Below, in pieces: positions 1 through 6,746 of a stretch of DNA of 14,717 nt. The translations under genes were made by a program, and so were the position numbers. This stretch comes from Lachnospiraceae bacterium. Lineage in GTDB: Bacteria; Bacillota; Clostridia; Lachnospirales; Lachnospiraceae. Numbering within the stretch: the first letter of the stretch is position 1; each line of letters opens with the position of its first letter. The stretch covers positions 1 through 14,717 of the forward strand of contig JAFUUM010000046.1 of assembly GCA_017477805.1 (NCBI GenBank). The letters are read 5' to 3'. The notes under the pieces were generated by a model. That model searched no databases and was not told the DNA's origin. It saw only the letters and a list, made by a program, of their open reading frames with translations.

Positions 1-133
1 ACGTCAAAACGACGTCACTTAATGAAAAACCTGACGTCAAAATGACGTTTTGACCCATTTTTTGGGACTGTAAATACATTGTGTATTGCGTTGAAGGGCT
101 TGATATTACTGTATTCTTTGACCCCTACCACAA
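1..133. other. AT-rich non-coding segment with GACGTC repeats, possible mobile-element end
   Basis: No coding sequence is supported here. A 15-base direct repeat (ACGTCAAAAyGACGT) occurs at 1-15 and 34-48 with one mismatch, and GTCAAAA/TTTTGAC forms an inverted repeat at 36-54 around TGACG. The segment is visibly richer in A and T than the genes to the right. It runs straight into the middle of a pilin-like reading frame near 134. It is therefore a candidate for foreign DNA, such as the end of an insertion sequence, that replaced the 5' part of the pilin gene. No transposase is visible and the element, if any, cannot be named. A natural genomic or assembly junction would look the same. Confidence 0.35.
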
Positions 134-238
134 ATGCTCGTGGTTTTAGTAGGACTTGTGCTGATCTTCAGAAAGCAGATGACGTCCATCGTCAACAGTC
201 TGTTCGAAAAGATCAGTGATCAGACAGACCAATTCTGA
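119..238 (+). pseudogene. 3' remnant of a Flp-type (Tad) pilin gene
   Basis: The frame opens after a TGA at 119-121. From the ATG at 134 it encodes 34 residues (MLVVLVGLVLIFRKQ..., ending in DQTDQF) and stops with TGA at 236-238. The hydrophobic stretch, then a short basic linker and an amphipathic tail with the pattern F-x-x-Q-M-T-S-I-V-N, matches the C-terminal half of the short Flp1-type pilins that precede DUF5702 genes in Clostridia Tad loci. The expected N-terminal leader, the prepilin peptidase site and the first half of the helix are missing. No Shine-Dalgarno sequence precedes ATG 134. The stop lies two bases before the DUF5702 start, as expected for an operon neighbour. I infer a truncated, non-functional pilin; a very short intact protein is less likely. 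Confidence 0.55.
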
Positions 239-240
239 GT

Positions 241-1755
241 ATGGGGAAGCTTCGGGGGTATCTGACGGTTTATCTGGCCCTTGCCATGACGGCCATACTT
301 TCGCTGATCCTCGTACTGATCATGGGAGTGCGGCGGAATACGGTGAGATGTGAGGCAGAGATCGCATACGACAACAGCATGCAATCCGTTCTGGCGGAGT
401 ATCATCGGGAAATGTGGAAGAAGTATGACCTTCTCTACATTGATACTTCTTACGGGTCAGATGAGCCGGACAGAGGAAAAACAACGGCCCATATCCACGA
501 GTACATGGGTGAAAACCTGGTGGAATCGGGCTTTATGAGTTGCAAACTCCGGGACGTGGGGATCAGCGAGGTCTCCGTGCCCACGGATGAAGACGGCAGG
601 GTCTTCCGGCAGCAGGTCATCACCGCCATGCGGGAGATGTACGGCATCGCTGAGGTGGAAGATCTGGCGGAGAACTTTGTGGTGATGAAAGACTATGGCT
701 TTGATACCGCAGACTATACGGAAGAACAGGCTCAAAATCAGGAAGCCATCAATACTGCAGAGGTGTACGAAGAATACACCTACGAAACGGAAGTGCCGGA
801 CGACTTATCCGGAAATCCGGCGGCCCAGGCAGCGGCCAACGAGAGCGGTACCTGGCCTACCCACACGGAAACCGTGACGGACAGAAGGAGAGTAGAGGTG
901 GAAGACATTGCGGGATCCGCCAATTCCCTTCGTTCCATGGGGCTCCTGCCTCTGGTGACCGACACGTCAAAGGTGTCCATGAAGGTCCTGCCCAATGAGG
1001 ATTACATCTCCTGGCGGCTGAACGTTATTGAGGGCGACGGTATGAACCCGGACATCGAAACGGACCAACTGGCGGTCTCGGATATTGTGGATGAACTGCT
1101 TTATCAGAAGTACGTTTTGGACAAGTTCGGCTGCTTTACCGGGGTGAAGAAAAAGACCCAGATGGATTATGAGGTGGAGTACATCCTCTTTGGAAAAGAA
1201 AGCGACATCGATAACCTGAAGGCAGCAGTGAACCGGATGATGCTCCTCCGGGAGGCGGCCAATGTCTTATTTCTGACCACGGACCGGGTGAAGAACGGGG
1301 CGGTGACAGCACTGGCGGCTACGGTGGCGGCAGTGACCCTGTCTCCGGAATTAGAGCCTGTGATCAAGTGGTCCGTGATCTTCGGATGGGCCTATATCGA
1401 AACCATTCAGGATCTGAAGGTCCTTTTGGCGGGAGGAAAGATCCCTCTTGTAAAAACATCGGAAAGCTGGCAGACGGACATCAGCATGGTGACAAATGCT
1501 GCTTTGGATCTTCCCGTGAATAAAGAAGGCACGGGGATGAGCTATCAGGATTATCTGATGCTGTTGATGTTATTGGAAGATGAACATGACAAATTATTCC
1601 GCACTATGGATGTGATGGAAATGGATATCCGGAAGACGGAGGGAAACGAGTACTTCCGGATCGACGGATGCATCGGCTCGCTTTTGACGGAAGTCACTGT
1701 AGAGTCGGCGGACGGATATGCCTGCACCATCCAAAGAAGGTGGGGATATCCCTAG
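241..1755 (+). CDS. DUF5702-family Tad-locus membrane-anchored protein
   Basis: This 504-residue protein has one N-terminal hydrophobic helix (about residues 7-29) preceded by MGKLRGYLTVYL, followed by a long exported domain. The conserved-looking block after the helix (N-T-x-R-x-E-A-E, then SVLAEYHREMWKKYDLLYID) is typical of the DUF5702 family, which sits in Clostridia Tad loci beside TadE-like genes. The biochemical function is unknown; the architecture suggests a minor pilin-like or pilus-surface component with a large extracellular part. A second weakly hydrophobic patch lies around residues 335-380. The ATG at 241 has no good Shine-Dalgarno and sits two bases after the upstream pilin stop, suggesting translational coupling that may now be weakened. 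A later in-frame ATG at 286 has no better ribosome site. A gap of 152 bases to the next chosen start shows no clear promoter. Confidence 0.75.
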   Translation: MGKLRGYLTVYLALAMTAILSLILVLIMGVRRNTVRCEAEIAYDNSMQSVLAEYHREMWKKYDLLYIDTSYGSDEPDRGKTTAHIHEYMGENLVESGFMSCKLRDVGISEVSVPTDEDGRVFRQQVITAMREMYGIAEVEDLAENFVVMKDYGFDTADYTEEQAQNQEAINTAEVYEEYTYETEVPDDLSGNPAAQAAANESGTWPTHTETVTDRRRVEVEDIAGSANSLRSMGLLPLVTDTSKVSMKVLPNEDYISWRLNVIEGDGMNPDIETDQLAVSDIVDELLYQKYVLDKFGCFTGVKKKTQMDYEVEYILFGKESDIDNLKAAVNRMMLLREAANVLFLTTDRVKNGAVTALAATVAAVTLSPELEPVIKWSVIFGWAYIETIQDLKVLLAGGKIPLVKTSESWQTDISMVTNAALDLPVNKEGTGMSYQDYLMLLMLLEDEHDKLFRTMDVMEMDIRKTEGNEYFRIDGCIGSLLTEVTVESADGYACTIQRRWGYP

Positions 1756-1907
1756 GAGAGCAGGAGCAAGCGGCTCCCGGAGGCAGCACTCTCAAGGCGG
1801 ACAAGAGTGTATTCGTGATGACAATAACGACTGATAATTTGGAAAAATACGTCTCTCCGGGCGTTCAGCACCGGAACTCTTTTCTTAGGTTCTCGGGGGC
1901 AAATTCT

Positions 1908-2780
1908 ATGGAAATCTATGGGAGTATAGCGGATCGGCCAAAGGAGCCGTTTGCTCCTGCTCTTCTAAAGAAGTTCAAAAACAGATCGTGGCTGCGTGGT
2001 TCCATGACCTTCGAGGCGGCGCTGATCCTGCCCTTTTTCCTGTTTGTGGTCATGAACCTTTTATCCATTACGGAGATGTACAGGGCCCATGCGGCGGTGA
2101 CGGCATCGCTGTGGAAAAGCGGCAGGCAGATGGCGCTTTACGGTTATCTGTACGACAAGCTGGAATTGGATGAATATGCGCTGGACTTAAATTCTGTGAC
2201 CATCAGCGAAAGCTATGTGCGCCTCAATCTGAAATCGGATCTGGAGAGAAACGGATCCGGCAGGGTGGTCCTGGGGGACGGGACAACAAGGATCAGCCTG
2301 ATCCGCTCACAGCTCATGACGGAAAAAGACCGGATCCGTCTTCGGGCGGATATGGTGATGACACCGCCCTGCAGCCTCTATCCCGGCCAGGCGGTTTTGG
2401 CTACCGCGTTGTACACAGGCCATGCCTGGAACGGATACAAGGTCTCGGGTTACGTGTTCTCGGAGTATCAGGAAACCATTGTGTACGTTACCGAGACCGG
2501 TACGGTCTATCACAAAAAGAGGGACTGCTCTTATCTGAATCCCTCCATCGAAACAGTGGATGCTTCCCTCATCGGGGACAGGTGGAATGACAGCGGCGGT
2601 ATCTATCACCCCTGCGAAATCTGTCATCCTCAGGGAGGAGACACTTATTACATAACCAAGTACGGCACGGTGTATCACAGTTCCCTGCAGTGTTCCGGCT
2701 TAAAGCGTACGGTGTATGCCGTAAAGATGTCGGAGGTGGGGGATAAGACACCTTGCAGCAAGTGTGGCGGAGGTCATTAA
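1908..2780 (+). CDS. TadE-like pseudopilin with duplicated Cys/His modules
   Basis: Residues 29-53 (LRGSMTFEAALILPFFLFVV) form a class III prepilin-like segment: a small residue, then T-F-E-A and a hydrophobic helix, as in TadE/TadF proteins. These are minor pilins exported and processed in the Tad system. The C-terminal part contains two copies of a module: residues 192-239 (VYVTETGTVYH, H202-x4-C207, then C236-x2-C239) and 247-286 (YYITKYGTVYH, H257-x4-C262, then C283-x2-C286). Similar VYVT-x-TG-x-x-YH-x4-C modules are known at the C-terminus of some secreted Gram-positive proteins and recall Ada-like metal sites; zinc binding here is inference. The frame stays open back to 1668. I chose ATG 1908 because GGGGGC lies eight bases upstream and it places the helix near the N-terminus. 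ATG 1818 (30 residues longer) is the alternative. Confidence 0.75.
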   Translation: MEIYGSIADRPKEPFAPALLKKFKNRSWLRGSMTFEAALILPFFLFVVMNLLSITEMYRAHAAVTASLWKSGRQMALYGYLYDKLELDEYALDLNSVTISESYVRLNLKSDLERNGSGRVVLGDGTTRISLIRSQLMTEKDRIRLRADMVMTPPCSLYPGQAVLATALYTGHAWNGYKVSGYVFSEYQETIVYVTETGTVYHKKRDCSYLNPSIETVDASLIGDRWNDSGGIYHPCEICHPQGGDTYYITKYGTVYHSSLQCSGLKRTVYAVKMSEVGDKTPCSKCGGGH

Positions 2781-2781
2781 C

Positions 2782-3225
2782 ATGGAGTTTTCAACGAAAG
2801 TTGTACTCATATTTCTCCTTTTATTTTTCAGCATTCAGGATCTGAAACATCGGGAGATCGGTTTTCTCCCGGTGGTACTAGGAATCCTGATCCTTCTTCC
2901 CCTTCGGCTTTGTGGGGTGCCGGAGGAGCGGGAGATTCTTACGTGGATGCTGAAACTCCTGCCCGGGGCCGCCTATCTTCTGACGGCCCTGTGGAAAGGG
3001 GACAAGGTGGGGTACGGAGACGGCGTCTGCATGCTCCTTGCGGGGATCGCCCTGTGGCCCGAAGAACTGCTCTGCGGCCTTTTGGGATCATTGATCCCGC
3101 TATTATTTGTGGTGATCTTTCAAAGGAGAAAAGGAATATGGAAAAAAGACAACCTGATCCCCTATATCCCCGTGCTGACGGCAGGGATTATCCTGGGGCT
3201 GTTGTGGGACTCTCTGGTTATATGA
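2782..3225 (+). CDS. A24-type prepilin peptidase (TadV/CpaA-like)
   Basis: This 147-residue integral membrane protein has the two aspartates of type IV prepilin peptidases: D20 in SIQDLKHREI and D80 in VGYGDG (the GxGD motif). Around them lie about five hydrophobic helices and a late IPYIP motif. It is short and lacks the N-terminal methyltransferase domain of PilD, as is usual for TadV/CpaA enzymes that cleave Flp pilins and TadE-like pseudopilins at the inner face of the membrane. GGAGGT at 2769-2774 lies seven bases before ATG 2782, which decides this start over the upstream ATG at 2764. The gene follows the stop of the previous gene by one base and its 3' end overlaps the next gene by 88 bases. 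Its substrates are probably the two flanking TadE-like proteins and a pilin encoded outside the window. Confidence 0.88.
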   Translation: MEFSTKVVLIFLLLFFSIQDLKHREIGFLPVVLGILILLPLRLCGVPEEREILTWMLKLLPGAAYLLTALWKGDKVGYGDGVCMLLAGIALWPEELLCGLLGSLIPLLFVVIFQRRKGIWKKDNLIPYIPVLTAGIILGLLWDSLVI

Positions 3226-3644
3226 CGGTGGAAGCCGCCCTCATCATGCCCGTGGTGCTCTTTGTCCTGATCTTCGTGATCTACAGTGGCTTCGCAATGT
3301 ATGACAGATGTGTCATGGAAGAGGACGCCGTTGTGGCAGCGCTTCGGGGCAGCAATATGTTCCGCAGTACCTCGGAGGAGATCGCAACTTATATCCAAGA
3401 AGACTGGATCCGCTCTGAGGCGGGTGAAGTGATGATGCTGGATGACTTTAAGGGAAGAGTGTCGGCGGATCTTTTGAAGGTGGAAGTTTCTCTGGAAGGA
3501 AGCGTCACCGTTCCGTTTCGGGAGCTCCTTGACGACAGCGGAGATCCCTTTTGGAAGATCGAAGTGGATGCACAGGCCCCCAGGTACAACCCGGGGCGCT
3601 TTTTGAGATTGATCAAGATCGTGGAGAATAAAAATGCAAAATGA
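3138..3644 (+). CDS. TadE-like pseudopilin
   Basis: This 168-residue protein has a cytoplasmic N-terminal stretch, then GYMTVEAALIMPVVLFVLIF (residues 27-46). This is the T-V-E-A prepilin-like motif and hydrophobic helix of TadE/TadF minor pilins. The remainder (about residues 60-168) is a polar exported domain without cysteines. ATG 3138 is preceded by an AGGAG nine bases upstream, and the frame remains open back to 2910, but only the region from 3138 looks like a pilin. It therefore overlaps the prepilin peptidase gene by 88 bases in another frame. It shares eleven bases with the following FHA gene. Its likely role is a minor subunit or assembly factor of the Tad pilus, matured by the neighbouring peptidase. 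The family assignment rests on motif and context only. Confidence 0.75.
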   Translation: MEKRQPDPLYPRADGRDYPGAVVGLSGYMTVEAALIMPVVLFVLIFVIYSGFAMYDRCVMEEDAVVAALRGSNMFRSTSEEIATYIQEDWIRSEAGEVMMLDDFKGRVSADLLKVEVSLEGSVTVPFRELLDDSGDPFWKIEVDAQAPRYNPGRFLRLIKIVENKNAK

Positions 3645-4983
3645 GATCATCAGAGAGACCAGAAAAGTATTTATCAGAAGAAAAGTGGAGCAGGGCGACC
3701 GGAAGATGACTCTGCGCATGATCACGGAGAATCATATCGAAGGACTTCTTCGGAGCGAAATCCGGCATATGGACGGCGGCTCCTGGTTGTACTACGAGGT
3801 TACGGGACTTCATAACTTAAGGGATCTGTATGAGGACAGACAGATGGGAAGCCGTGAACTCTCGGATCTTATCATCGGTCTGGATGAACTGGGGAGGCGC
3901 CTGGCGGACTTTTTTGTATCCGAGCGTCAGCTCCTTCTTTCACCGGAGGAGATCTACCGGGATGTAGAGACCGGGGACTTCTTTTTCCAGATTGGCTCCG
4001 GGGAACGGGACGGGGAGGCGGAAAAGCTCCTGGATTATCTGATCACCGTTATGGACCATGGAGACGAGGACTTTACGGATCGCGTTTACGAAGCACAGAG
4101 TCAGGCAGAAAAGGGTTTTGTGATCATCGGGGAGCTGGCGGAAAAATGCAAGGCCCTTCGGGGAAAGGAGATCGTGGTCATCGAAGAGGCAAAAGAGGAG
4201 TATGGATCCGCAGAGGATACAGGCTATGAAAGAGATCTCTGGGAAGAAGATGATGCGGAAGAACTGTTCCCGGAGGAAGCGGAAAAACTTCTGCCCGCCA
4301 AAGATCTTGTTCCCTTTAAGAAGTTCGGGAAACGGGGATCATCCCTGCCACAGTGGGTAAAGACCCTGGGGGCGGCTCTCCTGTGTCTTCTTGCGGTTTT
4401 TGCCCTGGGCACTTACCTGAACATGCATATGCTGGCCGTTATCGCGCTTCTTTTATTGGTGGTGGCGGCCTTCCTCCTTCGGGAACTCATCCGTCGCGTG
4501 GGAGCAAAGAAACGCGAGGTTTTCGTGACGACAGAGGCAGATGAGGGAGAGCTTTCGGAACCTTTCGAAGAAGATGGACTTTGGGGAGAGGCGGATCCGG
4601 AGACCGCGATCCTCTTTCAAAAGAAGGAACCGGAAAAAGGCCCTGACGGGACACCTGTCCATCAGACGAAGTACCTGGAAGATGAGGAACGCCCCGCCAT
4701 GCTTTACGGGCAGGGGGAGTTCAAAAACCTGACCTTCCATATCGAAGGGGACATGATGACCCTTGGGAAGTCCCCGGAATACGCGGATCTTGTGGTGCCG
4801 GACCCCACGGTGAGCAGGCTTCATGCCCGGATCTACCGGGATGGCGAGACCTGCCGTATTCGCGATCTCGGGAGCCTGAATGGCACTTTCAAAAACGGAG
4901 AACTCCTATCCCCTGAAGAAGAGGAGGAAGTATCCCCGGGAGATGAGCTGTTATTTGGCCGTGCCGCCTTTACGTTTCGTTGA
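3634..4983 (+). CDS. DUF6382/FHA-domain membrane protein of Tad locus
   Basis: This 449-residue protein has three parts. Residues 1 to about 180 resemble the DUF6382 N-terminal domain found in Clostridia Tad loci. Two adjacent membrane helices lie at about 243-261 and 266-284, after an acidic linker (183-220). Residues 365-445 are a forkhead-associated (FHA) domain with the expected G378-K379, S394-R395-x-H397 and N416-G417-T418 residues that bind phosphothreonine. Both soluble domains probably face the cytoplasm because the two helices form a hairpin. GGAGA at 3623-3627, six bases before ATG 3634, supports the start. The gene overlaps the preceding pseudopilin by eleven bases and is the last gene before a terminator. 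A role coupling Ser/Thr kinase signalling to pilus assembly is inference; no kinase is in the window. Confidence 0.8.
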   Translation: MQNEIIRETRKVFIRRKVEQGDRKMTLRMITENHIEGLLRSEIRHMDGGSWLYYEVTGLHNLRDLYEDRQMGSRELSDLIIGLDELGRRLADFFVSERQLLLSPEEIYRDVETGDFFFQIGSGERDGEAEKLLDYLITVMDHGDEDFTDRVYEAQSQAEKGFVIIGELAEKCKALRGKEIVVIEEAKEEYGSAEDTGYERDLWEEDDAEELFPEEAEKLLPAKDLVPFKKFGKRGSSLPQWVKTLGAALLCLLAVFALGTYLNMHMLAVIALLLLVVAAFLLRELIRRVGAKKREVFVTTEADEGELSEPFEEDGLWGEADPETAILFQKKEPEKGPDGTPVHQTKYLEDEERPAMLYGQGEFKNLTFHIEGDMMTLGKSPEYADLVVPDPTVSRLHARIYRDGETCRIRDLGSLNGTFKNGELLSPEEEEEVSPGDELLFGRAAFTFR

Positions 4984-5010
4984 CGGATCAAGCGCCTTCG
5001 TGATACCTTT

Positions 5011-5049
5011 TTCGGTGAAGGGTGCGCTAAGCGCGCCTTTTCGCCCGAA
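5011..5049 (+). terminator. Hairpin terminator ending the Tad operon
   Basis: An inner stem GGTGCGC (5021-5027) / GCGCGCC (5031-5037) with a TAA loop is followed by TTTT (5038-5041). Outer bases TTCGG (5011-5015) can pair with CCGAA (5045-5049), extending the structure. It lies between the FHA gene stop (4983) and the rhomboid ribosome site (5048-5055). The U-tract is short, so read-through is possible. A TTGACG at 4980-4985 could be a -35 box, but its -10 partner (GATACC) is poor. Confidence 0.55.
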
Positions 5050-5064
5050 GGAGGTCGGTTTGGA

Positions 5065-5706
5065 ATGGCCGTGTTAGATGAAGAAAACTGGGACGCATAC
5101 GGTCCCAATGAAGAAGATACTTATATCCCCTATGTTACCTGGGGCCTTGTGGCAGTGAACGTCCTGGTCTTTGCTGTGTGTACTTTTTACGGGGAACTGT
5201 TATATAATAAAGGTGCTTTCGGCGTGGATTATCTGACGGGCTGGGATCAGGTCTATCGCTTTATTTCCAGCATGTTTTTGCACATCAATGTGATGCATCT
5301 GTCAGGTAACATGATCATGCTCGTGGCAGCAGGGACCTTGATCGAGAAAAACTGCGGCAGGACCTTTTTTGCCCTGATGTATTTCCTCAGCGGTATCGGG
5401 GGAAACCTTCTGTCTGCGGTCTGGGAAGTGGCAAACGGGACCCATTACAGTTCCGTTGGAGCCAGCGGTGCCGTAATGGGCATCGTGGGTGCCATGGCGA
5501 TCCTTGTGATCCTGCACCGGGGCCATTTTAAAGAATTCAATCTGCCGAGAATGCTGACCATGGTCTTTTACATTTTTTACTCCGGACTGACTACGGAGAA
5601 TGTAAACAACATGGCGCATTTCGGGGGTATCTTTGTCGGATCGGTGGTGACTCTTGTCTGGGCGATCCTGATGAAATATCAAAAACGGGGAGACGGGACG
5701 GTATGA
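5065..5706 (+). CDS. Rhomboid-family intramembrane serine protease
   Basis: This 213-residue polytopic membrane protein has the rhomboid core: H73-x4-H78-x3-N82 (HINVMHLSGN) in the second helix, catalytic S134 in VGASGAVMG (GxSG), and catalytic H185 in MAHFGGIFVG (AHxxG). The length fits a six-helix bacterial rhomboid with a short cytoplasmic N-terminus. Rhomboids cut transmembrane helices of single-pass substrates within the bilayer. AAGGAGGT at 5048-5055, nine bases before ATG 5065, gives a strong start. The gene overlaps the next one by four bases (ATGA), so the two are co-translated. Its substrate is unknown; single-pass TadE-like proteins encoded just upstream are an obvious but untested possibility. 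Confidence 0.9.
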   Translation: MAVLDEENWDAYGPNEEDTYIPYVTWGLVAVNVLVFAVCTFYGELLYNKGAFGVDYLTGWDQVYRFISSMFLHINVMHLSGNMIMLVAAGTLIEKNCGRTFFALMYFLSGIGGNLLSAVWEVANGTHYSSVGASGAVMGIVGAMAILVILHRGHFKEFNLPRMLTMVFYIFYSGLTTENVNNMAHFGGIFVGSVVTLVWAILMKYQKRGDGTV

Positions 5707-6695
5707 AGATCAACATTTATTACGGAGGCAGAGGGATCATCGATGATCCCACTCTTTTTGTGATCCGCAGGATGGAAGCGGTTCTGGAGGAACTCCATGT
5801 TATGGTGGAGAAGCACATGCTGTATGAAGAAAAGAACAGCATCGTTACTCTGTCCCAGACCCTGAAGGATGCGGACGGCGTCATCCTTGCCACAACCGTG
5901 GAATGGTACGGCATGGGCGGCTATCTTCAGCAGTTCCTGGATGCCTGCTGGCTCTACGGGGACAAAAAGAAGATCGCACAGATCTACATGTGCCCTGTGG
6001 TCATGTCCACCACCTTTGGAGAAGACCGCTGCAGACTGGATCTGGAGATGGCCTGGGAGATCCTTGGGGGTATTTCCACTAGAGGTATCAGCGGCTACGT
6101 GGCGGATGCATCGGAACTGGAGAATAATCCTTCCTACACCACCATGATCGAAAAGGCCGCAGAGAACCTGTACCGCACCATCAATCAGAAATTGCCGGCT
6201 TTTCCCAACAGTATTTCCGTCATCAACCAAAAGGTGTCAAGCACCCGTCACATCAATCTGACACCTCAGGAAAACGAACAGTTATCCCAGTACGTTTCCG
6301 ATGATTCCTATGTTCAGAAGACAAAAGAAGATATCAAGGAACTGGCATCCTTATTCCGTGACATGATGGGAGCGGAAAAAGAGGGACCGGATCCCGAGAT
6401 CTTAAAGGCTTTCCGCAGTCATTTTACTCCGCTGCCCGGTTTTCGCGGCAGTTATCTGATCCGGGTGGAGGGCTGGAAGACGCCCCTGTTTATCTCCGTG
6501 GATCAGCTGGAGGTGGAAGTCAATTACGTGGACAGAGACCGCAGCGATGTGGAGATGCAGATCAGCGAGAGCAACCTGCGCCAGATCACATGCGGACAGA
6601 TCACTTTCCAGAGAGCCTTTATGGGCGGCCTGTTAAAGTCCAAAGGCGAGTTTGGCATGCTGCGTGATCTTGACCAGCTGTTTTCATTCCGATAA
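5703..6695 (+). CDS. Flavodoxin-like domain fused to SCP2-like domain
   Basis: The 330-residue protein appears to have two domains. Residues 1 to about 160 look like a flavodoxin/NADPH-dependent FMN reductase fold: an N-terminal beta strand (MKINIYYGGRG), then DGVILATTVEWYGMGGYLQQFLD, which resembles the family pattern of a strand followed by a P-x-Y/W-x-G-x-M-like loop and a helix. Residues about 240-330 resemble the SCP2 sterol-carrier fold, with the typical ending: E-S-N-L-R-Q-I-T-C-G, then QRAFMGGLLKSKGEFGML. The usual T/S-rich FMN phosphate loop is not obvious, so flavin binding is uncertain. SCP2 domains bind lipids or other hydrophobic ligands in a tunnel. The gene overlaps the rhomboid gene by four bases. 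No reaction can be assigned from sequence. Confidence 0.6.
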   Translation: MKINIYYGGRGIIDDPTLFVIRRMEAVLEELHVMVEKHMLYEEKNSIVTLSQTLKDADGVILATTVEWYGMGGYLQQFLDACWLYGDKKKIAQIYMCPVVMSTTFGEDRCRLDLEMAWEILGGISTRGISGYVADASELENNPSYTTMIEKAAENLYRTINQKLPAFPNSISVINQKVSSTRHINLTPQENEQLSQYVSDDSYVQKTKEDIKELASLFRDMMGAEKEGPDPEILKAFRSHFTPLPGFRGSYLIRVEGWKTPLFISVDQLEVEVNYVDRDRSDVEMQISESNLRQITCGQITFQRAFMGGLLKSKGEFGMLRDLDQLFSFR

Positions 6696-6746
6696 AACCG
6701 GCAAATGCCGTTAGTGTTTGAGCAAACGTTTCGGGAGGAGAGGAAC

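Noticed and set aside
1668..1907. Upstream extension of the first TadE-like gene to the ATG at 1668
   Set aside because: It overlaps the end of the DUF5702 gene, adds 80 residues without recognisable features, and lacks a ribosome site. ATG 1908 has a G-rich site and puts the helix at the usual distance.
2910..3137. Upstream extension of the second TadE-like gene
   Set aside because: The extra 76 residues are rich in Arg, Gly and Pro, as expected for a shadow frame of the GC-rich peptidase gene, and the good ribosome site is at 3138.
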